A stretch of 64,000 nucleotides of DNA from Actinoplanes xinjiangensis (lineage in GTDB: Bacteria; Actinomycetota; Actinomycetes; Mycobacteriales; Micromonosporaceae), in the NCBI RefSeq assembly GCF_003148685.1, contig NZ_QGGR01000005.1, positions 248,001 through 312,000 on the forward strand. Direction: 5' to 3'. Below, piece after piece: positions 17,288 through 25,440 of the stretch. The notes beneath the pieces are model-generated. The model saw nothing but the letters and a program-made list of their open reading frames with translations, did no database searches and was not told the origin of the DNA. The first letter of the stretch is position 1, and each line of letters opens with the position of its first letter. The translations under genes were made by a program, and so were the position numbers.

Positions 17288-17628
17288 GCAGGGTCGCCAC
17301 CGGCCCTCCGTGCGGCGTCGTCGGCGGCCCGCTGAACCGCGTCGTCACCGGCCCGCTGCCGGCGCTGCAGGCGCAGCTGCTCCAGCCGGCGCCAGCGGTT
17401 GAAGACCTCGACGGCGGCCTCGACCGGTTCCGGGGCACGGCCGGCCTTCCACGGGCGGGGCAGGAACGATTCGGCGCCCAGCCAGAGCAGGTCACTCATC
17501 GGAACCGTGCCGCCGAGCATCCGCATCAGCTCCCCGGCCACCTGGAAGGCGTGGTCGCTACGCCGCCACTCCTCCAGCGTCGAGCCACCCTTAAGCAACT
17601 CTGCGTGATCGTCTGGATGCAGTTCCAT
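17260..17628 (-). CDS. Small hypothetical protein with degenerate C-terminal repeats
   Basis: A 122-residue acidic protein beginning MELHPDDHAELLKGGSTLEEW. ATG 17628 is preferred because AAGGG lies at a good distance; a TTG three codons earlier is too close. The last 30 residues are a degenerate repeat built on RAGDDAVQRA / ADDAARRAGG / DPAQRAGDD, encoded by imperfect copies in the DNA at about 17270-17360, part of which overlaps the end of the GGDEF-EAL gene on the other strand. No family recognised. Confidence 0.55.
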   Translation of the reverse strand: MELHPDDHAELLKGGSTLEEWRRSDHAFQVAGELMRMLGGTVPMSDLLWLGAESFLPRPWKAGRAPEPVEAAVEVFNRWRRLEQLRLQRRQRAGDDAVQRAADDAARRAGGDPAQRAGDDVA

Positions 17629-17789
17629 GTGCGGCAACCCTTCGCGGCAGCTTAAAACACCAGGTCAGGCTGGCACTCTGACGGCGCGAAGGCGAAACTG
17701 TCAATACCACGTAGCGTAGTCGAGGACGAAGATCACCTGCTGTCGAGCCCTTTCCTCAGGCCCGGGCGGAAAAAGCCGATAGTCTCAGC

Positions 17790-19316
17790 GTGATCGGGAG
17801 CGGATCGATACGGCACGACCCGGTGCTCGCTGTGGCAGCGGCGTGGACCCTTCTCGGGACCGCACTGTTCTTCATCCTCGACGGCCACTCGGACACCCAG
17901 GTCAACGTGTACTGGGCGTTCCAGGTACCACTCGACGCGCTCCTCGCGTACTCCTCGTGGCGGGTCTTCCGGATCGCCACCGGCGCCATCCGCAGATTCT
18001 GGCGGTTCATGGCCATCGCGGGCACGCTGTTCACCTTCGGCGACATCGTCCAGACCCTCACCTCGTTCTGGGAACGTGACGAGTGGTCGACCGCGGGCGG
18101 CACCGTCCAGTCGACGTGTTTCGCGGTCGGGCTCAGCCTCATCGTGATCGGCATGCTGATCCATCCGCACGCCGGGCGCAGCGGCAAGGACCGCCTCGCG
18201 TTCTGGCTCGACTCGGCGACCGTCCTGGTCGGCGGCGCCGTGGTGGCCTGGTGCTTCGCGATCAACTCGGAGGATCGCGAGACCAACCTGATCGGCGCGC
18301 TGTTCGGCGCCGCGGTCACGCTCACCTCGGCGTTCGGCGCGGTGAAGATGATCCTCAGCGGCAACGCGCCGATGCACCGGCACGCGGCCGTCCCGCTGAT
18401 CCTCGCGGCCGTCGTCAACGCGGCCGGCCTGTTCGCCACACCCGAAGCCGACGGGGCACTGCCGGCCTACGCCTACGCCATCCGGTTCCTGCCGTCGCTG
18501 CTCATCGCCGTCGGCCCGCGCGTGCAGGAGATCATCGCGCAGTTCGACCAGTACGCCTTCGGCTCACGGCGGCGCAAACCGTACAGCCTCCTGCCGTACG
18601 GATCGATCCTGGTCGTCTTCTCCGTCATGATCGTCATGCTGTCGCAGAACGAGGACAAGGACGCCCGCCTGTGGGGCACGGTCGGCGGCCTCGGTGTCAT
18701 CGTCGGCCTCGTGGTGGCCCGGCAGCTGCTCGCCTTCCACGACAACAAGCGGCTCATCGGCCAGCTCGACACCACCCTCACCGAACTGCGCGAACACGAG
18801 ACCCGGCTACGGCGGCAGGCACTCTTCGACGATCTGACCGGACTCGCCAACCGCACCCACTTCCGCGAGGAGGTCGACGCGACCCTCGCCGACGCCGAAC
18901 CCGGCAGCGTGTCCGTGCTGCTGATCGACCTGGACGGGTTCAAGGGCGTCAACGACACCCTCGGGCACGCGGCCGGTGACGCCCTCCTCGCCGGGGTCGC
19001 CGAGAAGATGCGCGCCGCGGTCCGCACCGGGGACCTGCCGGCCCGGCTCGGCGGTGACGAGTTCGCCGTACTGCTGCGCGACTGCGATGCCTGCGACGCG
19101 GAACGCACCGCCCAGCGCATCCTGCAGGCGCTGACCGAACCGATCATGATCGACGGTGCGCCGGTGCGCGCCAACGCCAGCATCGGTGTGGCCAGCGCGG
19201 AGGAGGGCGACGACCTGCGGACGCTGCTGCACGCCGCGGACACCGCCATGTACGCGGCCAAGCACGAAGGCAAGGGCACCTGGATGCGCTACGACCACAG
19301 CATGCTGGCCGCCTGA
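17790..19316 (+). CDS. Membrane-anchored diguanylate cyclase (GGDEF)
   Basis: A 508-residue protein: about eight membrane helices (1-315, including LLGTALFFILDG, LIVIGMLIHPH, YGSILVVFSVMIVMLS) then a short coiled linker (TTLTELREHETRLRRQALFDDLTGL) and a GGDEF domain with intact RLGGDEFAVL and YAAKHEGKGT. It should make c-di-GMP in response to a membrane or envelope signal. There is no EAL domain. It is the second cyclase in this stretch, with the EAL-containing gene 0.5 kb away, so the two may balance c-di-GMP locally. GTG start; no strong Shine-Dalgarno seen. Confidence 0.88.
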   Translation: MIGSGSIRHDPVLAVAAAWTLLGTALFFILDGHSDTQVNVYWAFQVPLDALLAYSSWRVFRIATGAIRRFWRFMAIAGTLFTFGDIVQTLTSFWERDEWSTAGGTVQSTCFAVGLSLIVIGMLIHPHAGRSGKDRLAFWLDSATVLVGGAVVAWCFAINSEDRETNLIGALFGAAVTLTSAFGAVKMILSGNAPMHRHAAVPLILAAVVNAAGLFATPEADGALPAYAYAIRFLPSLLIAVGPRVQEIIAQFDQYAFGSRRRKPYSLLPYGSILVVFSVMIVMLSQNEDKDARLWGTVGGLGVIVGLVVARQLLAFHDNKRLIGQLDTTLTELREHETRLRRQALFDDLTGLANRTHFREEVDATLADAEPGSVSVLLIDLDGFKGVNDTLGHAAGDALLAGVAEKMRAAVRTGDLPARLGGDEFAVLLRDCDACDAERTAQRILQALTEPIMIDGAPVRANASIGVASAEEGDDLRTLLHAADTAMYAAKHEGKGTWMRYDHSMLAA

Positions 19317-19348
19317 CACATTCTTCATGATCAGTCGTTGCTGTCGAC

Positions 19349-20289
19349 GTGAGTTTCTCGTTCCGGCACGGCGACGTGGCCGTGCACATCACCGTCGACC
19401 CGGCGGACGGCCACAGCGCCTGCCGCCTGCCGGGCGCCACCACCGGCGGTGAGACGATCCTCTACCCGCCGGCGCACGCCGACCTGGTCCTGCCGGTCAC
19501 CGACCCCGGCGACGTCGAGCTGCACTACCGGCCCGGTCTCGGCAGCTGGCGCTCCGGCCTCAGCGAGAGCGAGTTCAGCCGCTACGCGGGCATCCCGTAC
19601 GGTCTGCTCGGGCGCCACCTGGTGATGTTCCTGTGCACCGAGGCGTTCCGCTGCCGTACCCGCACGATCAACCTGCACCCGCACCGCGTCTACGCGTTCC
19701 TGGCCGCCCTGGGCTCCCTCTCCGAACAGACCGTCCGCGGCGGCTGGTTCACCGAACTCGAGGGCCAGCTCCAGCGCACCCTCCGCCACGGCTGGATCGG
19801 CGAACAGCCCGGCGCCACCGGAACCCTCGTCTCCACCCGCAGCCGCCGGAACCACGGCCTTCTCGACTCCACCGCGGCATGCCCACCGGTGATCACCCTG
19901 GACGCCGAGTTCGCCAAGTCGGCCCTCCGCTGGATCCCCCTCGACAGCGAAGCCGTCCGCGTCCTCAGCCGCCACTCGTGCACGGCCCTCGACGTGTACG
20001 CCTGGCTCACCTACATCGGCACACACCTCGACGAGGCACGCGAGTTCACCTGGGAATCCGTGCACGCCCGCTTCACCGCGCTCCCGCCCGCCGGGGGCCT
20101 CTCCCCCGCGGCCGGTGCCTCTTCCGCCGGTGATCCGGCCGCCTTCCGGCCCGTCTTCGAGGCCTGCCTGGAGGAGATCCGCAAGGTCGCCGCCATCCGT
20201 CGGTCACCGCCGACGCCTCCGGCGTCCAGATCCGCCCGGCCTCCGGGTGCGTCGGCTCGCTCCAGAGCGCGTGGCCTCTCCCTCGCTGA
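19349..20289 (+). pseudogene. Plasmid-type RepA replication initiator homologue, frameshifted near its 3' end
   Basis: The frame from GTG 19349 encodes a protein matching plasmid RepA initiators (RepA_C family). GIPYGLLGRHLVMFLCTEAFRCRTR corresponds to the usual LPYG-PRLLLAWVCTEAVRT block (quoted in two parts: GIPYGLLGRHLVMFL, CTEAFRCRTRTI), and IPLDSEAVRVLSRHSCTALDVYAWLTYI to the DLRALKRSPLALDLYAWLTY block. After FEACLEEIRKVAAI the frame turns Arg/Pro-rich and stays open to 20560, but the -1 frame continues the family tail as PSVTADASGVQIRPASG and stops at 20289. One missing C in the CC at 20197-20198 would restore one frame. This is either a real pseudogene, a sequencing error, or programmed shift. 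It sits 32 bases after the cyclase gene. Confidence 0.7.
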
Positions 20290-20412
20290 CCCCCATCCGG
20301 TACGAGCCACGAACAGAACCGTCCCCTACACCGCGACGCCAGCCGGCCACCGGATCACAGCGCGACCGCCGGGCGTATGCGACGGTCACCGGGCCACCCG
20401 CCCACCGGCCAC

Positions 20413-20456
20413 GCCGGCACACCAGCCGTCCCCGTGTCATCGGCTGGTGTGCCGGC
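20413..20456. terminator. Strong hairpin between convergent repA-like and lexA-like genes
   Basis: GCCGGCACACCAGCCG (20413-20428) pairs perfectly with CGGCTGGTGTGCCGGC (20441-20456), a 16-bp stem with a 12-base loop. It lies 35 bases past the lexA-like stop and 124 past the corrected repA-like stop, so it can terminate both. Its place supports ending repA at 20289. Confidence 0.7.
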
Positions 20457-20490
20457 GCCCATCCCTCCGCCGCCGCGTGCCCCGTCGGGG

Positions 20491-21189
20491 TCAGAGGCGG
20501 CGGAAGACACTGACGACCTTGCCGAGGATGACGGCGTCGTCGGCGGGGATCGGCTGGTAGGCCGGGTTTCTCGGGAGCAGCTCGGTGTGGCCGTCACGAC
20601 GGCGGAAGACCTTGACCGTGGCCTCGTCGCCGATCATCGCGGCCACGATCTCCCCGTTCTCGGCGACCGGCTGCTGACGGATCACGACGACGTCACCGTC
20701 ACAGATCGCGGCGTCGACCATCGAGTCTCCCTTGACGTTCAACGCGAACAGCGTGCCACCGCCGACCATCGCCGCCGAGACGGTCAGATGGTCCTCGACG
20801 TGCTCCTCCGCCAGGATCGGTGCGCCGGCGGCGATGGCGCCCAGCAGCGGGATCGTCACCAGCCGCCGCTCGGTGCCCGGCCGCTCAGCACCCCCGAACC
20901 GGCTCCCGTCATCGGGCCGCCCGCCGCCGGCTGTCCGGTGCTCGGGCGCGGGCCGGCACAGCTCGACCGCGCGGGAGTTGTTGGGCTGCCGACGGATCAG
21001 GCCGTGTTTCTCGAGGACGCCGAGCTGATAGGAAACGGACGATGGCGAGACCAGCCCGACGGCGGCGCCGATCTCCCGGACCGTCGGTGGGTAGCCACGC
21101 TCCCGGACCCACTCCTCGATCACCGCGAGGATGCGCAGTTGGCGGACGGTCAGAAGAGGACGACGATCTGCACCGCTGTCGATGCTCAT
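20491..21189 (-). CDS. LexA-family self-cleaving repressor (probable paralogue)
   Basis: A 232-residue LexA-type repressor. The winged helix is LTVRQLRILAVIEEWVRERG then PPTVREIGAAVGLVSPSSVSYQL. The linker is about 35 residues. The self-cleavage site is Ala121-Gly122 in GAIAAGAPI, with catalytic Ser156 in VKGDSMVDA and Lys193 in ATVKVFRR, so it should respond to RecA filaments. The N-terminus is shorter than that of typical actinobacterial LexA, and the promoter region has no SOS box (CGAAC-N4-GTTCG); it has a different palindrome. This suggests a second LexA-like regulator, not the main SOS repressor. It converges on the repA-like gene. Confidence 0.85.
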   Translation of the reverse strand: MSIDSGADRRPLLTVRQLRILAVIEEWVRERGYPPTVREIGAAVGLVSPSSVSYQLGVLEKHGLIRRQPNNSRAVELCRPAPEHRTAGGGRPDDGSRFGGAERPGTERRLVTIPLLGAIAAGAPILAEEHVEDHLTVSAAMVGGGTLFALNVKGDSMVDAAICDGDVVVIRQQPVAENGEIVAAMIGDEATVKVFRRRDGHTELLPRNPAYQPIPADDAVILGKVVSVFRRL

Positions 21190-21207
21190 GGCGGCACCCT
21201 ACCCCAT

Positions 21208-21229
21208 GATTAGATCAGATGTACTAATC
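21208..21229. promoter_or_regulatory. Inverted repeat GATTAG-N10-CTAATC, candidate operator of the LexA-like protein
   Basis: Six-base arms with a ten-base spacer sit 19 bases upstream of the lexA-like start and about 86 before the divergent gene. The site is AT-rich in a GC-rich region and may also hold the promoter. Autoregulation is inferred. Confidence 0.5.
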
Positions 21230-21314
21230 GTGACCGGAAACCGCACGTTCGGGGGACACCGGGCCGGGCCCGACGCCCGATGTCCTCGGGGCCGTGACTG
21301 GCCAGGATCATCCG

Positions 21315-21821
21315 ATGCCGACCATCTGGGAGTACGCGGACCAGGTCGCGGCGGGTGACACCGGTTCCTGGCTGGCCGCCACCCGGCGCACCGCCATCCT
21401 GCTCGCACCGACGCACCCCGTGATCACCCTGCCGCGGCGGGTTCCGGTGCACCAGGTACTCGTGCAGACGACCTCGCTCGTCGTCTACGGGCGCACCTTC
21501 GGCTCCCGGGTCCCCGGCCACATCGTCTCCGGCCCGGAACTCGCGGCCTGGGTCACCGAACACGCCCTGCCCGGCCCGAACACCGCGCCCGGCAACCTCG
21601 CCTCCGCGGTCCGGCGACTGCTCGACACGGTCGCCGGCATGCTCCGGGCCGCCGGGCACCAGGTCCCCGACCCGGGACTGCGCTCCCTGCACCGGCACTC
21701 CCAGGACCCGGTGATCCAGCAGTGGCACGACCTCACCGACGTCGACGACGCCTTTCCCGGCCCCCTACTCTGCCTCGGCGTAGCCGCCATGTCCGACACC
21801 TTCGGCCCGGCCATCGTCTGA
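21315..21821 (+). CDS. Hypothetical protein divergent from the LexA-like gene
   Basis: A 168-residue soluble protein beginning MPTIWEYADQVAAGDTGSWL, with no signal peptide or membrane helix. I do not recognise a family. ATG 21315 has AGGA at a good distance; a GTG seven codons earlier (21294) is possible. It shares the intergenic palindrome with the LexA-like gene, so co-regulation is plausible. The region ends LLCLGVAAMSDTFGPAIV. Confidence 0.6.
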   Translation: MPTIWEYADQVAAGDTGSWLAATRRTAILLAPTHPVITLPRRVPVHQVLVQTTSLVVYGRTFGSRVPGHIVSGPELAAWVTEHALPGPNTAPGNLASAVRRLLDTVAGMLRAAGHQVPDPGLRSLHRHSQDPVIQQWHDLTDVDDAFPGPLLCLGVAAMSDTFGPAIV

Positions 21822-21933
21822 CTTCGGCGGCGGGGCTCCGCGCCCGGGAACCGTCGCCCAGTCACCGGTCTCCGGATGGTGCGGGGGGATGAATGCCGGC
21901 GGACCGGAGGGACGGGGTCCCTATGCTTCGCGC

Positions 21934-22401
21934 ATGACACGGTTCACGGGGATCGCAGACCTGCTCGCGCGGGACGAACTCGGCACCAGTGGGTGGCACA
22001 CCGTCGACCAGTCCCGGATCGATCGGTTCGCCGAGGTCACCGGCGATCGGCAGTGGATCCATGTGGATCCGCGGCGGGCGGCCGGCGAAGGGCCGTTCGG
22101 CGGCACGATCGCACACGGGGCGCTCACGCTCTCGCTGTGCGTCACGTTCCTCACCGAGATCCTGCACGTCGACGGGGTGACGTTCGTCGTCAACGGCGGC
22201 TTCGACAAGGTCCGGTTCCAGGCGCCGGTCCGGGCCGGGGCGCGATTGCGCGGTGTGGTGCGTCTGCTGGAGTCGCGGCCGCTCGGGTCCGGCGCGCGGA
22301 TCGTCGTGCGTACCCGGGCCGAGATCGAAGGCGAGAAGCGGCCGGCCTGCGTGGCCGATCAGGTGCTCGCCCTCTACACCGGGCCGGGCCCCTCCGCATG
22401 A
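21934..22401 (+). CDS. MaoC-family (R)-hydratase
   Basis: A 155-residue single-hotdog hydratase that would add water to a trans-2-enoyl-CoA. The catalytic Asp38 and His43 are in TGDRQWIHVDPRRA, followed by the conserved FGGTIAHGALTLSL. It resembles NodN/MaoC-type proteins common in actinobacteria. ATG 21934 starts the family-typical MTRFTGIADLL; the frame extends 15 codons upstream without support. No linked partner gene; the natural substrate is unknown. Confidence 0.85.
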   Translation: MTRFTGIADLLARDELGTSGWHTVDQSRIDRFAEVTGDRQWIHVDPRRAAGEGPFGGTIAHGALTLSLCVTFLTEILHVDGVTFVVNGGFDKVRFQAPVRAGARLRGVVRLLESRPLGSGARIVVRTRAEIEGEKRPACVADQVLALYTGPGPSA

Positions 22402-22427
22402 GCCCCGGAGTCACCCGCGGGTACGGC

Positions 22428-23009
22428 TCAGGAGTTCGCCGGGGCGGGGGCGGCCGCCTGGAGGGAGCCGATACGGAGGGCCGCGATCCCGATGCCCCGC
22501 CCGTCGGCCTCCGGGAGGTCCACCGAGTCGGCGGCCACGCCGGTGGAGTCCGGGTCGGCGATGAACTGCCAGGCCACCCCGACACCGCAACCCCGGCCGC
22601 CCGCGGTGCAGGAGTCCCACTGGAGGAGGGAGCGGGCACTGGCGCCGGGTTGCAGGACGATCGCCGGTCCGGCCTCGCCGACCTTGCGGGTGGGCACCTT
22701 CACGATCTCGCCGGGCGGCGTGACCAGGGCGACGTCCGCCCAGCCCTGGATCCGGCAGGCGCCGCCGGCGGTGTTGGTGAGAGTCAGTACCGCTTCGCGC
22801 ACCGGGGAACCGCCCTGTCCGGTGACGGTTCCGGCCAGGTCGTCGGTGAGGCAGTCGGGACCCGGTACGGCGGTGTCCACGGCACCCGCGGCGGCCTCGG
22901 TGGCACCGCCACCACCGACGAGGGCGACGGCGACACTCGTGACGAGCAGGGCCGGGGTGAGGGCCATGAACGTCCGGAGGGCGATGGAGCGCGGGCTGTT
23001 CCGTGTCAT
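22428..23009 (-). CDS. Secreted DUF4232-type protein
   Basis: A 193-residue exported protein: basic N-terminus, one hydrophobic helix (LVTSVAVALVGGGG) and an extracellular domain of the DUF4232 kind, with CLTDDL, VLTLTNTAGGACRIQGWADVALV and a second Cys pair in SCTAGGRGCG. The domain probably has an immunoglobulin-like fold with two disulfides. ATG 23009 is the start that gives a signal-anchor. Its stop is 26 bases from the convergent hydratase stop. Function unknown. Confidence 0.7.
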   Translation of the reverse strand: MTRNSPRSIALRTFMALTPALLVTSVAVALVGGGGATEAAAGAVDTAVPGPDCLTDDLAGTVTGQGGSPVREAVLTLTNTAGGACRIQGWADVALVTPPGEIVKVPTRKVGEAGPAIVLQPGASARSLLQWDSCTAGGRGCGVGVAWQFIADPDSTGVAADSVDLPEADGRGIGIAALRIGSLQAAAPAPANS

Positions 23010-23106
23010 GGCGGTTACTCTTCCGAAGGCGCCGGGCCGTTGATCGACCCGGCTCGACGGCTGGCACGAAGCCGGTAGCGACATCCCGTGTGGAGGATCG
23101 AAAGAC

Positions 23107-23652
23107 ATGCCCCAACCCTGGTCACGGACCGTTGACCTGCTCGGCCGGGAGCGGATCCATGACATCGTCGTCGTGGCGATCCAGGATCCGAAGGCCCCGG
23201 AGGAGCCCGCGGATCCGATGGGTGAGGTCTACCTGCGGCTCGACCACGGCTATCTGAGGTTCTCCTCGGTGAACGGTCACGGTGGTCTGCTCGCCGAGCA
23301 CCTGGGCGCCCTCGATCTCCAGTCCTACCGTGACGAGTTCCCGGGCAACGTGGTCATCCCGGTCCGGGTGGGCAACCACTTCATGGGCGAGGCGTGGGAG
23401 ACGCGGTGCGTCCGGATCGAGTACCTCACCAATGAGGAGTCGGACCTCGATCAGGGCATCGTGCGCAGCGTCGAGCTGGTCCTCGAATACGGCCACCGGA
23501 TCGTCCTCGACCCGATGTACACCTGGGGTGTGCGCGTGGGTAACACCGACCCGTGGCCGGATGCGATCACCGAAGGGCCGTGGACGTTTCAGCGTCACTC
23601 GGTCGACTGCCCGCCTCCGCCAGGGGCGGCGCACGGCGTACCGAAGGACTGA
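23107..23652 (+). CDS. Hypothetical protein
   Basis: A 181-residue soluble protein, MPQPWSRTVDLLGRERIHDI, acidic and Val-rich, with YLRLDHGYLRFSSVNGHGG and MYTWGVRVGNTDPWP. No family recognised. Its last 86 bases overlap the 3' end of the MFS gene on the other strand; both frames look coding, and the Pro-rich tail (CPPPPGAAHG) of this protein lies in the overlap. GTGGAGGATCG precedes the ATG and gives a ribosome site. Confidence 0.65.
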   Translation: MPQPWSRTVDLLGRERIHDIVVVAIQDPKAPEEPADPMGEVYLRLDHGYLRFSSVNGHGGLLAEHLGALDLQSYRDEFPGNVVIPVRVGNHFMGEAWETRCVRIEYLTNEESDLDQGIVRSVELVLEYGHRIVLDPMYTWGVRVGNTDPWPDAITEGPWTFQRHSVDCPPPPGAAHGVPKD

Positions 23653-24817
23653 GGGTCGCCGCGATCGCGGCGCCGAGCATGATCGCGGACAGCGACCACA
23701 GCGAACCCGTCGTGCCGGCCCAGGTCAGCATCAGGCCACCGGCCAGGGATGCGATCGGCATGACACCCCAGGTCAGCGTGCCGGCGGCGCTCATCACCCG
23801 GCCGAGCAGCTCGTTCGGGACCACGACGCCCGCATAGGTGAAGATCACCACGTTCCAGAGCGGGCCGACGAATGCGGTGAGCGCCCCGATCATTCCGATC
23901 TGCCAGGGGCTCGTGGTCAGCAGGAACAGGGGCAGCAGCGCGGCCCACACCCAGTTGACGCCGACCAGGACCGTGCGGAACGACACGATGCGATGCAGGC
24001 GGCCCGCCGCGAACGCGCCCAGCAGCCCGCCGGCACTGTAGACGCCGAGCATCAGGCCGATGTCCGATGCGGATCCGCCCTGCCGGCCGGCCAGCACCAC
24101 CAGGACCAGGATCAGTGCCTGGAAGACGAAGTTGCTGGCCGCGATCAGCAGCATCGACGCCCGGATCAGCGGGTTCCGCCAGACGTACCGCAGGCCGGTG
24201 ACCGCCGCACGCACCAGCGGCTCGGCCGGGCCCTCCGGGGGCTTCTGCAGATCACGGCGGAGGAAGAGCAGGCCCACGGCGGCGATGAGATAGGAGATGC
24301 CGTCGATCAGGAACGGTGCCGCCCGGTCCAGTCCGAACAGGGCGCCGCCGATCGGTGGGCCGGCCAGAGTGGCGCCCCGGCTGCGCGCCTCGTTCGCCGC
24401 GATCGCCGTCGCCAGCTGGCCCGGTGGGACGACCATCGGCAGGGCGGCGTCCTGGGCGAGCCCGAAGAAGACGAAACACACACCCTGGATGAACGCGACC
24501 ACACACAACTGGGCGATCGTGAACAGGCCGGACCAGATCGCCAGCGGGACGCTCAGCAGCGCCACGGCGGCGACGATCTCGCTGATCAGCAGGATGAGCC
24601 TGCGGTTCCAGCGGTCGACGAGCGGGCCGGCCGGCAGGTTCGCGATCAGGTGCGGCAGGGTGCCCGCCGCGCCGACCAGACCCGCGTCGAGCGGTGAGCC
24701 CGTGGTGGCCAGGACCAGCAGGGGTGTGGCCGTGCTGCTGATCGCGGCGCCCAGGCTGGAGATCACCTGGCCGCTCCAGAGCAGGGTGAAGTCGCGGTTG
24801 CGCCAGAGCGACGTCAC
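23567..24817 (-). CDS. MFS exporter
   Basis: A 416-residue major facilitator of the EntS-like class, with twelve predicted helices. It begins MTSLWRNRDFTLLWSGQVISSLG, the usual opening for these drug or siderophore exporters, and has LPAGPLVDRWNRRLILL as motif A. Its GTG start overlaps the stop of the ArsR-type regulator as GTGA, so the pair is cotranscribed and the regulator probably controls this exporter. The substrate cannot be told from sequence. Confidence 0.88.
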   Translation of the reverse strand: MTSLWRNRDFTLLWSGQVISSLGAAISSTATPLLVLATTGSPLDAGLVGAAGTLPHLIANLPAGPLVDRWNRRLILLISEIVAAVALLSVPLAIWSGLFTIAQLCVVAFIQGVCFVFFGLAQDAALPMVVPPGQLATAIAANEARSRGATLAGPPIGGALFGLDRAAPFLIDGISYLIAAVGLLFLRRDLQKPPEGPAEPLVRAAVTGLRYVWRNPLIRASMLLIAASNFVFQALILVLVVLAGRQGGSASDIGLMLGVYSAGGLLGAFAAGRLHRIVSFRTVLVGVNWVWAALLPLFLLTTSPWQIGMIGALTAFVGPLWNVVIFTYAGVVVPNELLGRVMSAAGTLTWGVMPIASLAGGLMLTWAGTTGSLWSLSAIMLGAAIAATLSPSVRRAPPLAEAGSRPSDAETSTALR

Positions 24818-25362
24818 GACGGCGTGGGGAACGCGTTGAACAGGACGGTGATCAGGCGGGCCCCGTCGGAGGCCTCGGCGGGGTAGCGATGCCAGCGGCT
24901 CATGAAGGCGACGTACTCCTCGGTGAATCGGGCCAATTCCTCGGCGGTGAGGGTGGTGGTGCTGTTCGAGTGCATGGCCGCCTCACCGAAGGCGCCGAAC
25001 GACTGCGGGTCGGCCAGGAAGGTGTGCAGGTCCTGCTGGGCCTGGTCCATCCACCGGCGCCCGATCGCGTCGGCTGCCGCGGCGATCGCCGGATCGTCCG
25101 ACTCGAACGGCAGGCGCAGGTCGAGCGGGATCGGCTTCCAGTAGCGGCGGCGGCCGGCGGACCGGTCGGTGTCCTCCTCGATGAACCCGAATCGCTCCAG
25201 CTGCCTCAGGTGGTAGCTGGTGGCACCCCGGTCGGCCTCGAAGCGGGCGGCGAGGTCGGCGGAGGTGGCCGGGCCGAATCGGTTCAGGTGGGTGAACATC
25301 TGCTGCCTCAGCGGGTGGGCCAGTGCCTTCAGCGAGTCGATGTCCGTCAGGTTGCGGCGCAT
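24814..25362 (-). CDS. ArsR-type winged-helix regulator (HTH_20)
   Basis: A 182-residue regulator: winged helix in about 10-85 (LKALAHPLRQQMFTHLNRFG, then ATSADLAARFEADRGATSYHLRQLERFGFI) and a C-terminal helical domain with WMDQAQQDLHTFLAD. No metal-binding Cys motif is seen, so it is probably a ligand sensor. ATG 25362 is chosen because the family starts there; the upstream extension runs through the operator. It is the first gene of a two-gene operon with the MFS exporter. Confidence 0.82.
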   Translation of the reverse strand: MRRNLTDIDSLKALAHPLRQQMFTHLNRFGPATSADLAARFEADRGATSYHLRQLERFGFIEEDTDRSAGRRRYWKPIPLDLRLPFESDDPAIAAAADAIGRRWMDQAQQDLHTFLADPQSFGAFGEAAMHSNSTTTLTAEELARFTEEYVAFMSRWHRYPAEASDGARLITVLFNAFPTPS

Positions 25363-25369
25363 GAGTGAG

Positions 25370-25393
25370 AAGATATCTTTGCAAAGACTTCTT
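25370..25393. promoter_or_regulatory. Near-palindromic operator centred on TTTGCAAA
   Basis: AAGATATCTTTG (25370-25381) is followed directly by CAAAGACTTCTT; the halves match at 10 of 12 positions. It lies 7 bases before the ArsR-type start and is AT-rich. A CTTTGCAAAG core is typical of HTH_20 ArsR-like regulators, so autorepression is likely. Confidence 0.65.
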
Positions 25394-25440
25394 CTCAACC
25401 CCCGTGTCAGTGAGAAGTCACCGATGACCCCGAAGGTTCC

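Noticed and set aside
20290-20560. Arg/Pro-rich C-terminal extension of the repA-like frame
   Set aside because: It passes through a strong terminator-like hairpin and into the lexA-like gene, while the -1 frame continues the family C-terminus. Treated as out-of-frame reading.
21190-21293. Canonical SOS box before the lexA-like gene
   Set aside because: No CGAAC-N4-GTTCG or close variant is present; only a GTTCG half is seen near 21247.
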